Assembly (NCBI GenBank): GCA_021778415.1
Contig: JAJYCL010000020.1
Location: 1-56,221 of the forward strand
Reading direction: 5' to 3'
Source: a bacterium
GTDB taxonomy: Bacteria; Vulcanimicrobiota; Vulcanimicrobiia; Vulcanimicrobiales; Vulcanimicrobiaceae
DNA: 56,221 bases
The position numbers were made by a program, and so were the translations under genes. How positions within the stretch are numbered: the first letter of the stretch is position 1; every line of letters starts with the position of its first letter. Positions 7,443 to 15,581 of this stretch are shown here, piece by piece. The notes beneath the pieces are model-generated. The model saw only the letters and a list, made by a program, of their open reading frames with translations, was not told the DNA's origin and made no database searches.

Positions 7443-8234
7443 TTAGCGGTTTGTCCAGTTCGGTTTGCGCTTTTCAAGAAACGCACTCGTGCCTTCTTTG
7501 AAATCGTCGGTGTTCACGAGCGCTCCAAATTCCAACGCTTCGATGTCCATGGCATCGCGAAGCGAAAGATGCGCGCCCGTATTGATGGCGCGCTTGCAGG
7601 CCGCGATTGCCAGCGGTGCTTTTTGTGCGATGAGCGTTGCAATGCGCACCGCTTCGGTTCGCAGATCGGCGAGCGGAACAACGCGCTGCACCAAGCCGAT
7701 CCGCAATGCCTCGTGCGCATCGATGATCTCACCGGTGAGGCAGAGATACATCGCCATGCCGCGTCCGATAAGGCGCGTGGTGCGTTGCGAACCACCGTAG
7801 CCGGGAATGAGGCCGAGGTTGACTTCCGGTTGCCCGAATTTCGCGTTTTCACTGGCGATACGAATGTCACCGGACATCGCCAGTTCGCACCCGCCGCCGA
7901 GTGCAAAGCCATTGATCGCGACGATTACCGGCGTACCCATGGCTTCGATTTGCAGCGTGAGCGCCTGCCCGACGCGGGCTTTTTGTGCGCCGGAAACGGC
8001 ATTCGGGAGCGCGTTAAGCTCCCCGATATCGGCACCGGCGGCAAACGCTTTCTCGCCCGATCCGGTGAGGATAATGGCGCGAATGTCATCGGCGGCGTCA
8101 AGATCGTGAAATGCCCGGGAAAGCTCGTCGAGCACGTCTGCGTTGAGCGCGTTGAGAACGGCCGTGCGGTTCAACGTGATCGTTGCAATCGGCGGAGTGC
8201 GCTCAACGAGAATCATCTGGTACTCACTAGCCAT
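7443..8234 (-). CDS. Enoyl-CoA hydratase (crotonase family)
   Basis: Hydrates 2-enoyl-CoA to 3-hydroxyacyl-CoA. The ATG at 8234 (263 residues) overlaps the dehydrogenase stop codon by 8 bp and is preferred over an upstream in-frame start. Crotonase hallmarks: AFAAGADIGEL near 63-73 for the oxyanion loop, and the two catalytic glutamates in GGGCELAMSGD (Glu117) and FGQPEVNLGLIPG (Glu137). The pair with the next gene performs two successive steps of beta-oxidation or of butyrate-type synthesis. Short-chain specificity is plausible but not shown. Confidence 0.9.
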   Translation of the reverse strand: MASEYQMILVERTPPIATITLNRTAVLNALNADVLDELSRAFHDLDAADDIRAIILTGSGEKAFAAGADIGELNALPNAVSGAQKARVGQALTLQIEAMGTPVIVAINGFALGGGCELAMSGDIRIASENAKFGQPEVNLGLIPGYGGSQRTTRLIGRGMAMYLCLTGEIIDAHEALRIGLVQRVVPLADLRTEAVRIATLIAQKAPLAIAACKRAINTGAHLSLRDAMDIEALEFGALVNTDDFKEGTSAFLEKRKPNWTNR

Positions 8235-9084
8235 GATAATCGTAGAAGCCTTTCCCGCTCTTGCGTCCGTAATGCCCGGCAAGCACCATGCGCTTGAGCA
8301 GCGGCGGCGCAGCCATCATCGGATCCTTGAACTCATCGAACATGATCTGCGCAATGTAATACGTGGTATCCAGGCCGACGTAATCGAGCAGCGTGAGCGG
8401 GCCCATCGGATAGCCGCAGCCGAGTTGCATGCCCTTATCGATATCTTCCTTACTCGCCAAGCCGCCTTCGTAGCAACGAATGGCGTAGAGCAGATACGGA
8501 ATGAGCAAGCGGTTGACAATGAACCCCGGCGTGTCTTGCGCAAGCACGGGTTCCTTGCCGATTTTCTTTGCGAAGGCAAAGAGCGCGTCGATCACATCTT
8601 GCGTCGTCGCAATGGTTTTCACCACTTCGACAAGTTTCATGAGCGGAACCGGATTAAAGAAGTGCAGGCCCGCAACGCGGTTCGGGCGCTTCGTCTTGGC
8701 GGCTAATTCGATGACGCAAAGTGACGACGTATTCGTGCAGATGATCGCATGCGGAGCAAGGATGGCATCGAGGCTCTGGAAGAGCGCCGTCTTGATTTCA
8801 ACATTTTCGATAATCGCTTCGATGATGAGATCGCAGTCTTTCATGTCTGCGACATTGGTCGTCGGCGTGATGCGAGCCAGCGTTGCGTCGCGGTCCGCCG
8901 CCGTCATTTTGCCCTTCTCGACGAATTTTTCGAGGCTTTTGGCAATCATGCCCATGCCGCGGTCAAGCGGCACTTGTGCCGCCTCCATCAATACGACCTC
9001 AAACCCTGCAACGGCGCAGGTTTGCGCGATGCCGTTGCCCATCAGGCCGGCGCCGCAGACTCCAACTTTGCGAATCTCGCTCAC
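8227..9084 (-). CDS. 3-hydroxyacyl-CoA (3-hydroxybutyryl-CoA) dehydrogenase
   Basis: NAD(P)-dependent interconversion of 3-hydroxyacyl-CoA and 3-oxoacyl-CoA. I chose the GTG at 9084: AGAGGA lies about 10 bp upstream and the product then begins SEIRKVGVCGAGLMGNGIA, the expected Rossmann start; another GTG at 9126 would add 14 residues. The catalytic His is in GLHFFNPVPLMKLVEVV, and NRLLIPYLLYAIR and YPMGPLTLLDYVGLDT mark the C-terminal dimer domain. At 285 residues it is the usual size for the single-domain PaaH/Hbd type. First gene of the minus-strand run that ends at the ACT gene. Confidence 0.92.
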   Translation of the reverse strand: MSEIRKVGVCGAGLMGNGIAQTCAVAGFEVVLMEAAQVPLDRGMGMIAKSLEKFVEKGKMTAADRDATLARITPTTNVADMKDCDLIIEAIIENVEIKTALFQSLDAILAPHAIICTNTSSLCVIELAAKTKRPNRVAGLHFFNPVPLMKLVEVVKTIATTQDVIDALFAFAKKIGKEPVLAQDTPGFIVNRLLIPYLLYAIRCYEGGLASKEDIDKGMQLGCGYPMGPLTLLDYVGLDTTYYIAQIMFDEFKDPMMAAPPLLKRMVLAGHYGRKSGKGFYDYHG

Positions 9085-9234
9085 GTGAGTTAATCCTCTC
9101 TTTATCTTGGCAAGGCTCCGTTCCACCGGGGTGAAAAGAGCGCGAGGGGCATTCGCGCTGCCGCAGGGAATCTACCTTTGCGGCCTGGGGAGATTTGAGA
9201 ATTGGCCGATGCAGAATTTGGAGGGATTGACTAC

Positions 9235-9870
9235 ATGCGGACCGCGTACCATGAGGCGCTCGATGCGACACGACTCGATGTCGTTCGCTTAGGTGCCCTT
9301 GCCGCCGATGCGTTTCGGATCTCCGTTGAGGCGTTGGATCGTCGCGATTCGGCCGCCGGCGCTCGCGTTGTCGCGGGTGACGATGCGATCGACGAGCTGC
9401 GTCGTCGCATCGAATCCTCGTGTATCGAACTCATCTGGAAGCAGCAACCCGTCGCCGGTGAACTGCGCGAAGTCGCCGCGATGCTCGAAATCGTCACCGA
9501 TTTAGAGCGCGTCGGTGATTACGCGGTCGAGATTGCCAAGAACGCCATCAAGCTCGCCGATAACGCTTTTCGCCCGCAGAAAATCGAAGTCGATCGCATC
9601 GGTCACCTCGCCCACACCATGCTCCTTGATGCCATGCGTGCCTATATGGAACGCGACGGAGTTCTTGCGGATCACGTCATCGCGCGCGATGATGAAGTCG
9701 ATAAGCTCTATAAGCGCTCGATTAAATTATTGCAGCAAGAGATGCAAGCCGATCCCGAACTCGTCCGTCCCGGAACCCGCTACGTCTTCGTGCTGTCGAA
9801 TATCGAGCGCACGGGCGACCGCGCGAATAATATCGCCTGGCATACGAAAGCGATGCTCGGCGAAGCGTGA
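9235..9870 (+). CDS. phoU: PhoU-type phosphate regulation protein
   Basis: Negative modulator of phosphate uptake signalling between the Pst transporter and the PhoR/PhoB pair. Start: ATG at 9235 with GGAGGG about 10 bp before it. The product (211 residues) is the usual pair of three-helix bundles, each with a metal-binding signature: EIVTDLERVGDYAVEIAKNA in the first half and SNIERTGDRANNIAWH in the second. No pst or phoR genes adjoin it here. It diverges from the beta-oxidation genes over about 150 bp that must hold both promoters. The next gene overlaps its stop by 4 bp. Confidence 0.92.
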   Translation: MRTAYHEALDATRLDVVRLGALAADAFRISVEALDRRDSAAGARVVAGDDAIDELRRRIESSCIELIWKQQPVAGELREVAAMLEIVTDLERVGDYAVEIAKNAIKLADNAFRPQKIEVDRIGHLAHTMLLDAMRAYMERDGVLADHVIARDDEVDKLYKRSIKLLQQEMQADPELVRPGTRYVFVLSNIERTGDRANNIAWHTKAMLGEA

Positions 9871-10988
9871 CGCCGCTCTCCCGCGATGCTTTCGCGGTCA
9901 CCTCAACCTATCTCAATCACGCCGCCGTCGGCGTTCTCCCGAAGAGCACTCGCGACGCGATCCATCGCTTCGTCGATGCGCACGGCGACGCTGGCGTGCT
10001 TGGGACGTTCGGCTACGAAGCAAAGATGCCGGAGTATCGCGCGCAGTTCGCGGCGCTGCTTGGCGGTGCCGGCGATGAGATCGCGTTTCTGCGTAATACC
10101 GGCGATGGAGCGACGATTCTCGCGCACGGCGTCGATTGGAACGCGGGTGATGAACTTCTTCTGTGCCACGATGAGTTTCCGTCGAATGTCTACCCGTGGC
10201 TGGCTCTGCGTGAACGCGGCGTCAACGTGCGGCTTCTTTCCGGTCGGCTCACGCCGGAGCGTTTACGCGCGGAAATCTCTGCACGCACGCGCGCAGTCGT
10301 CGTTTCCTGGGTGTCGTATTTTGATGGCTATCGCCATGATATAGCGCAACTCGCCGAGATCGCGCATGCCTCCGGAGCGTATTGTTTTGTCGACGTGATT
10401 CAGGGGCTTGGTGCGTTGCATCTCGATGTCCGCGAAACCGGCATCGATGCGGCATTCGGCAGCGGTGCGAAATGGATGCTCGCGTTGCAAGGCGTCGGCT
10501 ATCTGTGGGTTCGGCGTTCGGTCATGGAGCGACTACGCGTGGCGCTACCGGGCTGGAGAAGCGTGAAAGATATGTGGGCATTTCACGACTATGAGCAGCC
10601 GTGGATCGATGAAGCATCGCGCTATGAAGGCGGAACACCGAATTTTCTCGGTGCGCTCTCGCTTGCAACGTCCGCCACGTTTTTGCGCGATGCCGGAACG
10701 CTGGCGATTCAATCGCACATCTTGGCATTACGCGAGCGACTGATCGATGGCTTATTGCGCCACGACGTGGAACTCATAACAAAACCCGATGCGCACGTCG
10801 CATCGGGCATTGTAACATTTCGTGCGTCGGTCGATGATCAGGTTGCCTTTGGGCGATCCTTGCAGGCCAAGGGTTTCGTCACCACCTGGCGCCCGACCGG
10901 CATCCGTGTTGCTCCTCATGGATACAACACGGATGACGAGATCGATGCATTTGTTGCGCTAGTTGCCGCCAGGATTCACAATGAGTGA
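9867..10988 (+). CDS. Class V PLP-dependent aminotransferase / cysteine desulfurase-like protein
   Basis: The 373-residue protein has the fold-type I layout: N-terminal LNHAAVGVLPKST, FLRNTGDGATILAHG (about 73-87), VVSWVSYFDGY, YCFVDVIQGLGALHLDV with the cofactor Asp, and SGAKWMLALQGVGYLW with the PLP lysine. It resembles isopenicillin-N-epimerase/selenocysteine-lyase relatives more than IscS. The region where IscS has its active-site cysteine shows none, so a true desulfurase is doubtful. The GTG start overlaps the phoU stop (GTGA), so it is likely co-translated. The substrate is unknown. The 3' end overlaps the convergent lipoprotein gene by 30 bp. Confidence 0.85.
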   Translation: MTPLSRDAFAVTSTYLNHAAVGVLPKSTRDAIHRFVDAHGDAGVLGTFGYEAKMPEYRAQFAALLGGAGDEIAFLRNTGDGATILAHGVDWNAGDELLLCHDEFPSNVYPWLALRERGVNVRLLSGRLTPERLRAEISARTRAVVVSWVSYFDGYRHDIAQLAEIAHASGAYCFVDVIQGLGALHLDVRETGIDAAFGSGAKWMLALQGVGYLWVRRSVMERLRVALPGWRSVKDMWAFHDYEQPWIDEASRYEGGTPNFLGALSLATSATFLRDAGTLAIQSHILALRERLIDGLLRHDVELITKPDAHVASGIVTFRASVDDQVAFGRSLQAKGFVTTWRPTGIRVAPHGYNTDDEIDAFVALVAARIHNE

Positions 10989-11963
10989 TCCGCTTATGAG
11001 CGGGATGGAAACTGCGCCAACCGAGGCAAGGCCACGGCCGGTGAAGTTCGGGGCATTGATCGTCACCGACTGATTGGCAAGGACGTTCCCGTAGAACGTT
11101 TGGCCACCGAGCGTTGCGGAACTCCCGACTTGCCAGTAGATATTACACGGGCTGGCGTTTCCGATCAGGAGGATATTTCCGCTCGTGCCGCCGTTGAGGG
11201 TTGTCGTTAACGTCGATGGCATTTGGAAGATGAAGACGCTCTGTGCGTTGCCGCCGCCATCAAGTGTGAGATTGCCGGCCGCGATGGCAAAGGATCCGCC
11301 CGATGCGTAGACGCCTGCCGGTAAGGTGCCCGTGGGATGTCCGGGAACGCTTGCTTGTGAAAGGTCCTGGCCGCTTGCAAAGCTCGCTGTGGCGGGCTTT
11401 CCGGCGGCGAGATTATAGGCCGTCGTCAGCGCGTTTTGCGCCGCTAACGGAACCGCTGCGTTCGTATTGTATCCTGCGGCGTAAATGGCGTTGACACCAT
11501 CGGTGTCGGTGCCCGGAGGATAGAATCCGGTCACGGCCGTTCCCGGCGAAACGCCGATGAGATCATCGTTGATGCCACCGGTTACCGCACCCGGTGCAAA
11601 ACCGACGTTCGTGTTTCCAACATTGCTGATCGTTGACCCGGCTAATAGTGCAAACGGTGCGAGTGCGGGGCCGAGTGGAATGGATGCAGCGCCTTGACTG
11701 CAAGCGACCGCGGGCGTCGCAGTCGGAATAGGCGTCGGCGTCGGAGTGGGCGTTGGCGTCGGAGTAGGCGTTGGTGATGGCGTGGCGCCGACCGGAGTCG
11801 GTGTTGCGCCGGGGCGCGGCGTCGGAAGGCTTGCGTTAAACGCCGGAACGGTGCAATTCCCGCAGCCGCTCCCGCCGCTACAAGCGGCGATGATGGCCAC
11901 GGTCATCAATGCTCCAAGTGGAGCGAACCGTCGGGCGTAGGTGAAGAAAGGATGGTTAAACAT
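10959..11963 (-). CDS. Ice-binding-like (DUF3494) surface lipoprotein
   Basis: A signal peptide ends in a lipobox (AIIAAC, Cys28). It is followed by a Pro-Thr repeat stalk (about 48-85) and a DUF3494 domain over the remaining 245 residues. That domain is a beta-solenoid known from ice-binding proteins, with ILLIGNASPCNIYWQVGSSA and GQTFYGNVLANQSVTINAP as its typical C-terminal segment. Many family members are adhesins or have no tested ice activity. It lies 21 bp after the stalk-domain outer-membrane gene and is probably in the same transcript, giving a likely cell-surface pair. Confidence 0.85.
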   Translation of the reverse strand: MFNHPFFTYARRFAPLGALMTVAIIAACSGGSGCGNCTVPAFNASLPTPRPGATPTPVGATPSPTPTPTPTPTPTPTPIPTATPAVACSQGAASIPLGPALAPFALLAGSTISNVGNTNVGFAPGAVTGGINDDLIGVSPGTAVTGFYPPGTDTDGVNAIYAAGYNTNAAVPLAAQNALTTAYNLAAGKPATASFASGQDLSQASVPGHPTGTLPAGVYASGGSFAIAAGNLTLDGGGNAQSVFIFQMPSTLTTTLNGGTSGNILLIGNASPCNIYWQVGSSATLGGQTFYGNVLANQSVTINAPNFTGRGLASVGAVSIPLISGSLIVNPGGN

Positions 11964-11984
11964 GGATCTGGTCCTCCCGACCGC

Positions 11985-13277
11985 TTAGAATTTCACGCCA
12001 AGGCCCAGGTATGGGCCGTTGTGCGTTTGGCTGATCGGCGCGTTTTGTTTTGCGGCATATTGGTCGCCGGCGAAACCGCCGTAGAGATAGACAGGCGAAT
12101 GTTTGAGGACAAGCGATAATCCGATGTCGAATTTGGTGATATCGTATTTTTGACGATAGGTTATTCCGACATTCGGGCTCGTCGCACCGGTGACGGTATA
12201 ATCGCCGTGTGCACTGGGGTAGTAAAACAACGACCCGAAGACTTTGACGCCAGGGCGCAGATCGGGCAGTTTTTCGACACCGACACCAATGGCATTCAGA
12301 CTTGGATACCCATAATTGGTTGTTGTATGAATATACCCGACGCCGATATTGATTCGTGGTGCGGCGACTTCATATTCCACACGCGCATCGAGACTGCTCT
12401 GCTTTGCAAGCATCACCGGCATCAAGGCCGTGCCGCCGTCGATCGTAGCGAATTGTGTATAGTGATTGGTTCCTACCGAGAGATTATCGCTGGTAACGTA
12501 ACTGTATGAGCGATAATCGACCTTCACCGAAAAGGGCGAGTGAGCAAACATGTAGGCGCCGCTAATCATATACGAGCGAGGGCAATATTGCCCGGCTGAA
12601 AACTCATTGTAATTTTTCGCGGCGAAAAATGCGCCCTCAACATAACCGAGAATTGGCGGTGTCGGCACAGCCGTCGGCATGGGCGTCGGCGAGGCGGTCG
12701 GCGCTTCGGTTGGCATTGGGGTTGGCGGTGCCTCGGTCGGTAGCGGTGTCGCCGGAATGTAGCGAACGACAACGAGGCGCCGATTCGGCAACCATAAAAC
12801 GTACGCACCGAGGGCTTCGGAGATGACTCGGACCGGAACTAAAACGACGCCCTTATAGAGCATCGGCGGAACGTCGAGTGGACGAGCCTGGCCATCGATA
12901 ATGAACTGATGCGCGCCGACGGTGACCGAGATCACCCGGCTGTCGCGAGTGGCCGTGACGGTCTTTCCGTCGTGTGAAACGCTAACGGTTGCGCCCATTT
13001 GCTCGAACATACTGCGAAGTGGAATATAGATGTTCCCGTTTTTATATATCGCGGCGAGGACGCGCGAGCGTCGCAAAATATCCGGTTTCGTATAGACGGT
13101 GTGGTCGTTATAGAGAATCGGAATCTGGCCGGTAGGTGGGCTTCCGAATTGTGGAACCGGGGCTGCATGTGCAGTTCCCCCCGATGCACAAAGAAGAAAT
13201 CCAAGGAGTGTCGCCGCTATATACCTCGGCAATAGTGCCGATCGCAGGCGTGCAGGCAGAATCAGGGAGTCTTGCAT
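11985..13277 (-). CDS. Stalk-domain (copper amine oxidase N-like) protein with C-terminal beta-barrel
   Basis: Signal peptide 1-38 (ends GTAHA). Residues about 50-172 form a copper-amine-oxidase N-terminal-type domain, a cell-surface stalk module: YIPLRSMFEQMGATVS and LVPVRVISEALGAYVLW are its repeat signature. A Pro-Thr-Ala linker (about 177-208) follows. The last 220 residues alternate polar and aromatic residues and finish LGLGVKF; a terminal Phe is the classic outer-membrane barrel signal. This supports a diderm envelope. The pairing of stalk module and barrel is unusual. It is flanked by a Crp-type regulator and an ice-binding-like lipoprotein on the same strand. Confidence 0.75.
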   Translation of the reverse strand: MQDSLILPARLRSALLPRYIAATLLGFLLCASGGTAHAAPVPQFGSPPTGQIPILYNDHTVYTKPDILRRSRVLAAIYKNGNIYIPLRSMFEQMGATVSVSHDGKTVTATRDSRVISVTVGAHQFIIDGQARPLDVPPMLYKGVVLVPVRVISEALGAYVLWLPNRRLVVVRYIPATPLPTEAPPTPMPTEAPTASPTPMPTAVPTPPILGYVEGAFFAAKNYNEFSAGQYCPRSYMISGAYMFAHSPFSVKVDYRSYSYVTSDNLSVGTNHYTQFATIDGGTALMPVMLAKQSSLDARVEYEVAAPRINIGVGYIHTTTNYGYPSLNAIGVGVEKLPDLRPGVKVFGSLFYYPSAHGDYTVTGATSPNVGITYRQKYDITKFDIGLSLVLKHSPVYLYGGFAGDQYAAKQNAPISQTHNGPYLGLGVKF

Positions 13278-13306
13278 AGTACCGACACCATAGCCTGGTG
13301 CGTGAC

Positions 13307-14053
13307 TTATGTCTGTTCAGTATTGCTCGCGACGTCCGTTGCTTCGATATCGTCGATATCGTCGACGTCGTCAATATCTTTCTGCTCGCTTCCGTTATCG
13401 TACAGCACGACATTGAGGAGCGACGTATGAATGTGCATGGCGCCATTGTATTCAATAAATCCCAATTTCCGGAATTTATTGAGGAAGAAGCTTACTCTTG
13501 AGCGCGTGGTTCCAACCATTTCGGCGAGGGTTTCCTGGCTAATATGAGGGATGACTTCCTTTGGTTGCCCTTCCTTGCCGAAATTCGCGAGCAATAACAA
13601 AATTCTCGCGAGACGTTTTTCGCTTGAGTTGAAGAGGTGGTCGACGAGGTCTTCCTCAATGCGAATGTTTCGCGTGAGAAGATGGGCGATAAACATTTCC
13701 GAGAAATTCGGCTCATCGTGCAGGACGCGAATGATTGCTGCCTTGCTGACCTCGACAACGGTGCATTCCGCCATGGCAACTGCAGAAGCTACCCGGACTG
13801 CTTGCCCGACAATGCAGCCCTCACCAAAGAAAACCCCCGCATTTAAAACGGCAACGACGGCTTCTTTTCCTCGAGGGGAAACAACGGAAAGTTTGACTTT
13901 TCCACGTTGCAGATAAAAAACGGAATCGGAGGGGTCGCCTTGGGCGAAAATGACGCGCTCTTTCGCATACTTCTTGATCGTACGGCCAACGCCGACGACG
14001 GCGAGAAACGCTTTTGCGTCAAATGGTGGAGAAGATTTCAATGGTTGCTTCAT
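13307..14053 (-). CDS. Crp/Fnr family transcription regulator with acidic tail
   Basis: The N-terminal cyclic-nucleotide-binding fold spans about 22-125 (IFAQGDPSDSVFYLQRGKVKL, GVFFGEG). No Fnr-type cysteine cluster is seen, and the cAMP-binding RxS motif after the FFGEG loop is not clear, so the ligand is unknown. A winged helix (about 145-215) carries the recognition region SQETLAEMVGTTRSRVSFFLNKF. Residues 222-248 are an unusual Asp-rich tail encoded by short GATATCGACGA-like repeats. It is 29 bp upstream of the surface-protein pair on the same strand and is their most obvious candidate regulator. Confidence 0.88.
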   Translation of the reverse strand: MKQPLKSSPPFDAKAFLAVVGVGRTIKKYAKERVIFAQGDPSDSVFYLQRGKVKLSVVSPRGKEAVVAVLNAGVFFGEGCIVGQAVRVASAVAMAECTVVEVSKAAIIRVLHDEPNFSEMFIAHLLTRNIRIEEDLVDHLFNSSEKRLARILLLLANFGKEGQPKEVIPHISQETLAEMVGTTRSRVSFFLNKFRKLGFIEYNGAMHIHTSLLNVVLYDNGSEQKDIDDVDDIDDIEATDVASNTEQT

Positions 14054-14293
14054 AGCGAGGTCGATTCACGGGCGGTATGCACAGATAGTGGAAGGTGTCG
14101 CGCACCATCCAATGTTCTCGTAGCCTAGTCGATGTGTCATCCAGAGTCTGTTCAAAAGTGCTCACCAAGAGGGTTTCCCCTCGTCCGGTCGCATGGTACC
14201 CCTCCTAAAGAGCGGCGCTTGCTCACGTCGTACTTCGCAGCCGTATCGAGGGACCCTCGAAAGCCTCTTATAGAGCAGAATAGGGAGCATCTA

Positions 14294-15052
14294 ATGAGCG
14301 GAACATTTTTCTGGCACGATATCCTGACTCCGGATGTTGCGAAAACGGAACGTTTTTACTCGGCGGTTCTCGGTTGGAACATCACCCGGATTCCGAATTC
14401 GAATGATACCTATCGTCAAGTATTTGCAGGTCGCTTCCCCGTTGGCGGTATGATGGAGTCCCCGCGCGGCGAGCATGCATCGACGTCGGTTTGGCGAGGC
14501 TACGTCTTGGTCGACGATGTCGATGCGACGGTTGAGCAAGCGGTGAAACGTGGCGGAACGATTCTGCGAGAGCCGAGCGATATACCGGGTGGCTACGGGC
14601 GTTTTGCGGAGATCGCCGATCCCCATGGCGCGAACGTGATTATCTCGGCCCCCAAAGGCGAAGGCGGGCCGACGCCCGAGCCCGGGACTCCCTCGACGTT
14701 TGCATGGAATGAATTGCATGCCGGAAATCTGGACGAGGCGTGGGAGTTCTACGCAGCGATCTTCGGCTGGAGCAAAGGGCAGGCCGTGGAGATGGGCGAT
14801 GCCGGTCTCTACCAGGTGTTTAGCGTAGGTGATCGTGATCTCGGCGGTATGATGAGCGTTTTGCCCGATCTTCCCCGGCCCCAGTGGCTGTATTACATCA
14901 ACGTTGAGGCCGTCGATGCTGCCGCCGATCTCGTCACCAAACATGGCGGGACGATCGTCCACGGCCCGGCGCAAGTGGCCGGCGGTGCCTGGATCATAAA
15001 CGCCATCGATCCATGTGGCGCGCATTTCGGCTTAGTGGCGCCAAAACGATGA
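14294..15052 (+). CDS. Double VOC (glyoxalase/bleomycin-resistance fold) protein
   Basis: Two vicinal-oxygen-chelate modules in tandem (about 5-118 and 130-250). The first starts GTFFWHDILTPDVAKTERFYSAVLGW and the second TFAWNELHAGNLDEAWEFYAAIFGW. Each ends with a DPHGANV/DPCGAHF strand supplying metal ligands. Such proteins include dioxygenases, lyases and resistance proteins; this COG3324-like group has no assigned reaction. The start is the ATG at 14294 because AGGGAG lies 6-7 bp upstream and the fold begins at once; an upstream in-frame start adds 54 unlikely residues. It stands alone between the regulator and a decayed toxin-antitoxin locus. Confidence 0.85.
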   Translation: MSGTFFWHDILTPDVAKTERFYSAVLGWNITRIPNSNDTYRQVFAGRFPVGGMMESPRGEHASTSVWRGYVLVDDVDATVEQAVKRGGTILREPSDIPGGYGRFAEIADPHGANVIISAPKGEGGPTPEPGTPSTFAWNELHAGNLDEAWEFYAAIFGWSKGQAVEMGDAGLYQVFSVGDRDLGGMMSVLPDLPRPQWLYYINVEAVDAAADLVTKHGGTIVHGPAQVAGGAWIINAIDPCGAHFGLVAPKR

Positions 15053-15120
15053 CTGAGGAGAAAAACCCGCCTGATCGTCCGGAGTGCGAGTGCGCCTCGA
15101 ACTATTGAGTGAGCACCTGC

Positions 15121-15136
15121 CCGGTTTGTAAACCGG
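15121..15136. promoter_or_regulatory. Perfect palindrome upstream of the antitoxin fragment
   Basis: CCGGTTTGTAAACCGG is a 16-bp perfect palindrome 28 bp before the antitoxin start. A good -10 box (TACAAT, 15152-15157) lies between them. Ribbon-helix-helix antitoxins often repress their own promoter at such a site; alternatively it is a weak stem at the end of the VOC gene. Confidence 0.45.
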
Positions 15137-15163
15137 ATTCAAATTTTGCGATACAATTTGAGT

Positions 15164-15301
15164 ATGACGAAAAGTGAAGCACTTTCCATTCGTCTCAGTC
15201 GCGAGACGAAAACTCGCTTGCTTGAAGCGGCTGCCGAGCGCGGGGCATCCGGGGCCTCAGCATTGGCGCGATGCGCTGGTAGGACCAGGGGAACCGAATA
15301 A
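15164..15301 (+). pseudogene. Truncated ribbon-helix-helix antitoxin
   Basis: The 45-codon frame begins MTKSEALSIRLSRETKTRLL, the DNA-binding strand and first helix of a CopG/RHH-type antitoxin. It reads normally to GASALAR and then runs out of frame into the toxin sequence, stopping at 15301. The C-terminal toxin-binding part is missing. ATG at 15164. I infer a deletion that joined the antitoxin head to the toxin body. The short product could still bind DNA. Confidence 0.6.
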
Positions 15302-15581
15302 AAAGCGACCGGCCATCATCGTCGGGTCGCCCGAAGCGTACGATCGAGACTTTCCGTTCCGCATGGTCGTGCCCCTGACGAGTTCATTCCGAATGGCGGT
15401 CATGAGGGCATCGACGGTTATTGATCCCAGTCCTGAAAATGGCTGTACCATTCGCTCCTACGCGCTATCGTGGAACGTCCAAGTTGTTCCCATGGCTCGT
15501 CTTACGTCGACATCCGCGAAAGTGGCGGTCGAAGAACTTGCCACTATTCGCGAACAAATCTGTGTTGCAGTAGGACCCTAG
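15267..15581 (+). pseudogene. MazF/PemK-type toxin, 5' end missing
   Basis: From 15267 one frame reads RDALVGPGEPNKKRPAIIV, the first strand of an endoribonuclease toxin of the MazF/PemK fold. It continues with RMVVPLTSS, ENGCTIRSYALSWNVQVVP and EELATIREQICVAVG to a stop at 15581. These match the conserved body of the family, but the usual start and first residues (M-x-RGD type) are replaced by out-of-frame antitoxin sequence. The only ATG in this frame (15174) would add 31 residues unrelated to the family. Probably inactive, or made only through a frameshift. It converges with the ATP-grasp-like gene, overlapping by 4 bp. Confidence 0.6.

Noticed and set aside
15174-15581. Full toxin gene starting at the ATG 15174
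   Set aside because: The first 31 residues are antitoxin DNA read in another frame and do not match the toxin family; kept as a 5'-truncated pseudogene from 15267.
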